Made by a program: the position numbers and the translations under genes
Assembly (NCBI GenBank): GCA_021325365.1
Contig: JAJPHF010000148.1
Location: 1-29,154 of the forward strand
Reading direction: 5' to 3'
Source of the DNA: Pseudomonadota bacterium
GTDB lineage: Bacteria; Chloroflexota; UBA6077; JAJPHF01
DNA length: 29,154 nt
Shown: piece after piece, positions 25,550 through 29,154 of the stretch
Numbering within the stretch: position 1 is the stretch's first letter
Layout: each line of letters starts with the position of its first letter
Notes under the pieces: generated by a model
Databases searched by the model: none
What the model was told of the DNA's origin: nothing
The model's input: the letters and a program-made list of their open reading frames with translations, nothing else

Positions 25550-25934
25550 GCTACACGTCGGCCGGCGAGGAGTGCCGCCGGGGCTGTGGTTGGGGATCCT
25601 GGCGCTCGCCTGCGTGCTGCTGCTGATCCAGACCGCGCAGCGCGCCGTGGCCAGCTACCAGATGGCCCGCGACGTCGAGGTTGCGCGCAAAGAGCTGGAG
25701 GAGATGAAGCAGCGCAACGTCGACCTGCAGGCGCAGATCACCAAGTACCGAAGCGACGCGTACGTCGAGAAGGTGGCGCGCGAGGAGCTGAACATGGTGC
25801 GACCGGGCGACGTGCCGGTTATCGTGCTGGCGCCGACGCCGGAGGCGACGCCGGTCAGCACGCCGCGCCCCACGGCCACGCCGGTCGGCTCGCCACCGCA
25901 GCAGTGGCTGCGGCAGTTCGTCGACGAGCCGTGA
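25542..25934 (+). CDS. Septum formation initiator family protein (FtsB/DivIC-like)
   Basis: The 130-residue product has a short cytoplasmic N-terminus, one membrane helix (about 14-32, LWLGILALACVLLLIQTA), a coiled coil (about 40-70, VEVARKELEEMKQRNVDLQA) and the hallmark YVEKVAREELNMVRPGD, which matches the FtsB/DivIC family. These proteins join the divisome with FtsL/FtsQ relatives. A Thr/Pro tail (TPVSTPRPTATPVG) and an amphipathic end follow. The ATG at 25542 overlaps the end of the protease gene by 8 bases, so the two are co-expressed. Confidence 0.85.
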   Translation: MRELHVGRRGVPPGLWLGILALACVLLLIQTAQRAVASYQMARDVEVARKELEEMKQRNVDLQAQITKYRSDAYVEKVAREELNMVRPGDVPVIVLAPTPEATPVSTPRPTATPVGSPPQQWLRQFVDEP

Positions 25935-25939
25935 CGAAA

Positions 25940-25967
25940 GTGCTGAGTGCTGAGTGCTGAGTGCTGA
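25940..25967 (+). repeat. Four heptamer tandem repeats at the tilS start
   Basis: GTGCTGA is repeated four times without change (25940-25967), directly after the FtsB-like stop codon. The tilS GTG start is in the third unit. Related AGTGCTGAG sequences occur at the pyrR 3' end (16773-16786) and, inverted, in the pyrB N-terminus (17173-17205). Confidence 0.9.
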
Positions 25968-27486
25968 GTCTGCCGGCACCGCTCAGACAGCCCGCCAGGC
26001 GTCGCGCCATACCGCAACCGCGCGGATCGACGCCGCGCTCCGAGAGGCAATCCGCGCGCTGCACGTGGACGGCGTGCCGGCCGGGGCCGTCGTGCTCGTG
26101 GGGGTGTCGGGCGGGCAGGACTCGCTCTGTCTGGCGCACGCGCTGTGGCGCCTGCGCGCCGAGCACGGCTGGGCGCTGCACGTCGTCCACGTGGATCACG
26201 GGATTCGCGCCGAGGGGGCAGCGGAGGGGGCCTACGTCGCCGCGGTGTGCGGCGCGTGGGGGCTGCCGGTGCGCGTCATGCGGGTGGACGTGCGAGGCTA
26301 CCAGCGGCGCGAGCGGCTGAACGTGCAGGAGGCGGCGCGCTACGCGCGCTACCAGGCGTTCGCGCGGGAGGCTGAGGCCCGAGGGGCGGCGGGCGTGGCG
26401 GTAGCGCACACGGCCGACGACGTGGCGGAGACGCTGCTGCTGCACCTGCTGCGCGGCGCGGGGCTGGACGGGCTGGCCGCGATGCCGCTCGCGCGGGCGC
26501 TGCCGGCGGCCGCGCTGGGGCCAGCGGACGATGGCGGGCCGCTGCCCTCGGCGCTGCGCGTGCTGCGGCCGCTGCTGACGGTCGCACGGGCGGATACGGC
26601 CGCGTACTGCGCGGAGCAGAGGTTGCGCCCCGTGCCGGCCGAGCCAGTCCACTACCGGCGCGACCGCCTGCGCCACGACTTGCTGCCGGCACTGCAAGGG
26701 TATAACCCGGCGGTGCGCCGCGCGCTGGCCGGGGCGGCGGCCGCGCTGGCCGAGGAGCGCGCGGCGCTCGACACCTGGGCGGCGCGGCTGTTGGAACAGC
26801 TGCCGCGCGACAGCGAGCAGGTGGTAATCCCGCTCGGCGAGTGGCGCGCGCTGCCGACGGCGATGCAGAAGCGGCTGCTCGGCGCGGCGGCGGCGGCGCT
26901 CGGCGGCCCGCGCACGCGGCTCGGCCGGCGGCAGCTCGCCAGCGCACTGCGGCTGGCCGGCGGGCAAGCGGGGCGGGGGATCGACCTGCCCAGCGGCTTG
27001 CGGCTGGAGCGGGAGCCGGCGGCGCTGCGCCTGCGCCGGCGCGGGGCGCCGTCTTCTGCGCCAGCGGGGCCCTGGCACTTGCCCGTGCCAGGCGCGGTGG
27101 CGATCCCGGGCGTGGGGACGCTGCGCGCGGAGCGCTGCCCGGCGCCGCCGCGGGCGCTCGCTGACACGCCGCCCACGGAATGTTGGCTGGACGCGGCGGC
27201 GGTGGCCGAGCCGCTGACCGTGCGCTGGCGGCAGCCGGGCGACCGCTTCCAGCCGCTGGGGATGGCAAGCGAGAAGCGCTTGCAGGACTTCCTGGTGGAC
27301 GCGCGGGTGCCGCGGGCGACGCGCGCCCGGCTGCCGCTCGTCGTAGCGGGCGGCCGCATCGCCTGGGTGGTCGGGCAGCGCATCGCGGAGTGGGCGCGCG
27401 TGCGCCCCGAGACGGGAGCGGTGCTGCACCTGACGTTCGAGCCAGTGCGGCCGGATAGGGTGACAGAGCGCGGCGAAGGGTACTAG
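25954..27486 (+). CDS. tilS: tRNA(Ile)-lysidine synthase
   Basis: The enzyme attaches lysine to C34 of the tRNA-Ile with CAU anticodon, changing its amino acid and codon identity. The 510-residue product has the ATP-binding loop SGGQDS (residues 52-57), HVVHVDHGIR, AHTADDVAETLLLHLLRG, the YRRDRLRHDLLPAL segment, and a complete TilS C-terminal domain (WRQPGDRFQPLGM, LQDFLVDARVP, AWVVGQRIAEWAR). GTG 25954 follows an in-frame TGA immediately and lies inside a heptamer repeat. No other standard start is found before GTG about 26065, which is too close to the ATP loop. About 25 N-terminal residues are therefore atypical, and no Shine-Dalgarno is seen. Confidence 0.92.
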   Translation: MLSAESAGTAQTARQASRHTATARIDAALREAIRALHVDGVPAGAVVLVGVSGGQDSLCLAHALWRLRAEHGWALHVVHVDHGIRAEGAAEGAYVAAVCGAWGLPVRVMRVDVRGYQRRERLNVQEAARYARYQAFAREAEARGAAGVAVAHTADDVAETLLLHLLRGAGLDGLAAMPLARALPAAALGPADDGGPLPSALRVLRPLLTVARADTAAYCAEQRLRPVPAEPVHYRRDRLRHDLLPALQGYNPAVRRALAGAAAALAEERAALDTWAARLLEQLPRDSEQVVIPLGEWRALPTAMQKRLLGAAAAALGGPRTRLGRRQLASALRLAGGQAGRGIDLPSGLRLEREPAALRLRRRGAPSSAPAGPWHLPVPGAVAIPGVGTLRAERCPAPPRALADTPPTECWLDAAAVAEPLTVRWRQPGDRFQPLGMASEKRLQDFLVDARVPRATRARLPLVVAGGRIAWVVGQRIAEWARVRPETGAVLHLTFEPVRPDRVTERGEGY

Positions 27487-27495
27487 GGATAGCAA

Positions 27496-28077
27496 GTGCA
27501 GTTAAGGACGCGGCTGTCGCACCCGGCGACGTGCCACCCGGACGTCGCGGGGGTGCTGGTCTCGGAACGGGCACTGGCACGTCGTGTGCGAGAGCTAGGG
27601 GCGGAGATCAGCCGCGATTACGCGGGCCGGGAGATCCTGCTGGTTGGCGTGCTGCGGGCCGGGCTGGTGTTCCTGGCGGACCTGGCGCGGGCGATCTCGG
27701 TGCCGGTGCGCGTCGACTGTCTGGCGGCGGCGAGCTACGGGGCCGGCACGAGCAGCAGCGGCGCGGTGCGCATCACCCGCGACTTGGACGAGTCGCTGGC
27801 GGGCCGGCACGTGCTGGTGGTGGACACGGTGCTGGACACGGGGCTGACGCTGCGGGCCCTGGACGCGGCGCTGCGGGCGCGCGGGCCGGCGAGCGTGCGG
27901 TACTGCGTGCTGTTGCAGAAGGACCGCGGCGGGCCGCCGCCATTTCGGGCGGACTACGTGGGGTTTACCATTCCCGACCGCTTCGTCGTGGGCTACGGGC
28001 TGGATTACGCACAGCGATTTCGTAACCTGCCCTACGTGGGCGTGCTGCGCCGCCCGGTATACGAAGGTACTAGCTAA
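27496..28077 (+). CDS. hpt: Hypoxanthine(-guanine) phosphoribosyltransferase
   Basis: The 193-residue enzyme salvages hypoxanthine or guanine with PRPP. Family features are SYGAGTSSSGAVRITRDLDE (flexible loop), VVDTVLDTGLTL (PRPP loop), FRADYVGFTIPDRFVVGYGL and RFRNLPYVGVL. Two usual motifs differ: the PRPP loop normally reads VEDIIDTGLT, and the pyrophosphate loop LKG reads LRAG here. Both changes may alter kinetics or substrate choice; overall similarity is still to HPRT rather than UPRT. GTG at 27496 lies 9 bases after tilS, with AGGGA about 8 bases upstream. tilS-hpt-ftsH is a common bacterial gene order. Confidence 0.9.
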   Translation: MQLRTRLSHPATCHPDVAGVLVSERALARRVRELGAEISRDYAGREILLVGVLRAGLVFLADLARAISVPVRVDCLAAASYGAGTSSSGAVRITRDLDESLAGRHVLVVDTVLDTGLTLRALDAALRARGPASVRYCVLLQKDRGGPPPFRADYVGFTIPDRFVVGYGLDYAQRFRNLPYVGVLRRPVYEGTS

Positions 28078-28093
28078 GGAAGTACGCGATTGG

Positions 28094-28122
28094 TTGGGGG
28101 GTATTAGGGCGTCTGATATAAT
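28094..28122 (+). promoter_or_regulatory. Promoter of ftsH
   Basis: TTGGGG (28094-28099) and a perfect TATAAT (28117-28122) are separated by 17 bases, and TG at 28114-28115 makes an extended -10. Transcription would start near 28129, leaving a leader of about 130 bases. Confidence 0.75.
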
Positions 28123-28192
28123 TCCCGCGAGACGGGCGTATGGCCGCACCGGGCGCGGGCTGGCGCACGCCGCGTCGGGCTCGCGCTCCTGA

Positions 28193-29154
<962 letters not shown>

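Overview
The window is one contiguous stretch of very GC-rich bacterial chromosome. No plasmid, phage or insertion-sequence genes and no tRNA, rRNA or CRISPR were seen. The mix of features suggests a member of the Chloroflexota: a PyrR-PyrB-PyrC-CarA-CarB operon, an XPB-type helicase with a Bax1/DUF790 nuclease, a PucR regulator joined to glutamine synthetase, proteins with Thr/Pro 'TPRPT' linkers, and many short palindromic intergenic repeats. That assignment is an inference from gene content and repeat style, not from a marker gene. Recognisable promoters are TTGACA-like/TATAAT-like with 17-18 bp spacers, so ordinary housekeeping-sigma transcription is expected.

Layout. 1-185: two 45-bp direct repeats. 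186-764 (-): DUF1802 protein. 1097-3625 (+): large secreted DUF11-repeat protein with a PEP-CTERM-like tail. 3807-4922 (+): secreted alpha/beta hydrolase. 5041-6396 (+): Cys-rich secreted protein and an abutting unknown protein. 6425-6595 (-): 56-residue membrane peptide. 6960-7406 (+): unknown protein between palindromic repeats. 7566-10534 (-): helicase then nuclease, a probable DNA-repair pair. 10680-10895 (+): tiny ferritin-like helical protein. 11079-12036 (-): ThpR-like RNA ligase/phosphodiesterase and an unknown protein. 12230-12635 (-): remains of an MFS transporter. 12648-15868 (-): pucR-glnA, overlapping by ATGA. 16037-24083 (+): pyrimidine operon (leader, pyrR, pyrB, pyrC, carA, carB). 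24089-28077 (+): M48 membrane protease, FtsB/DivIC-like protein, tilS, hpt. 28262-end (+): ftsH with its own promoter, cut by the window edge.

The pyrimidine operon is the centre of interest. Its leader contains a promoter, a 5' hairpin, a PyrR-binding loop, an intrinsic terminator and a short leader ORF. The Shine-Dalgarno of that ORF lies in the PyrR loop, its body runs through the terminator, and its stop overlaps the pyrR start as ATGA. This suggests a combined translational and transcriptional switch by UMP-bound PyrR. The operon then encodes aspartate transcarbamylase (PyrB), a dihydroorotase-family protein overlapping it by GTGA (PyrC), and both carbamoyl-phosphate synthetase subunits. 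The PyrC product keeps all metal ligands but has lost the four side chains that bind dihydroorotate in known class I enzymes.

A second theme is repeat invasion of coding sequence. A 148-bp palindromic element sits in frame in the CarA interdomain linker. The N-termini of PyrB, the M48 protease and TilS, and the C-termini of PyrR and CarA, are made partly of repeat sequence. Several start codons in this region therefore lie inside repeats and are uncertain.
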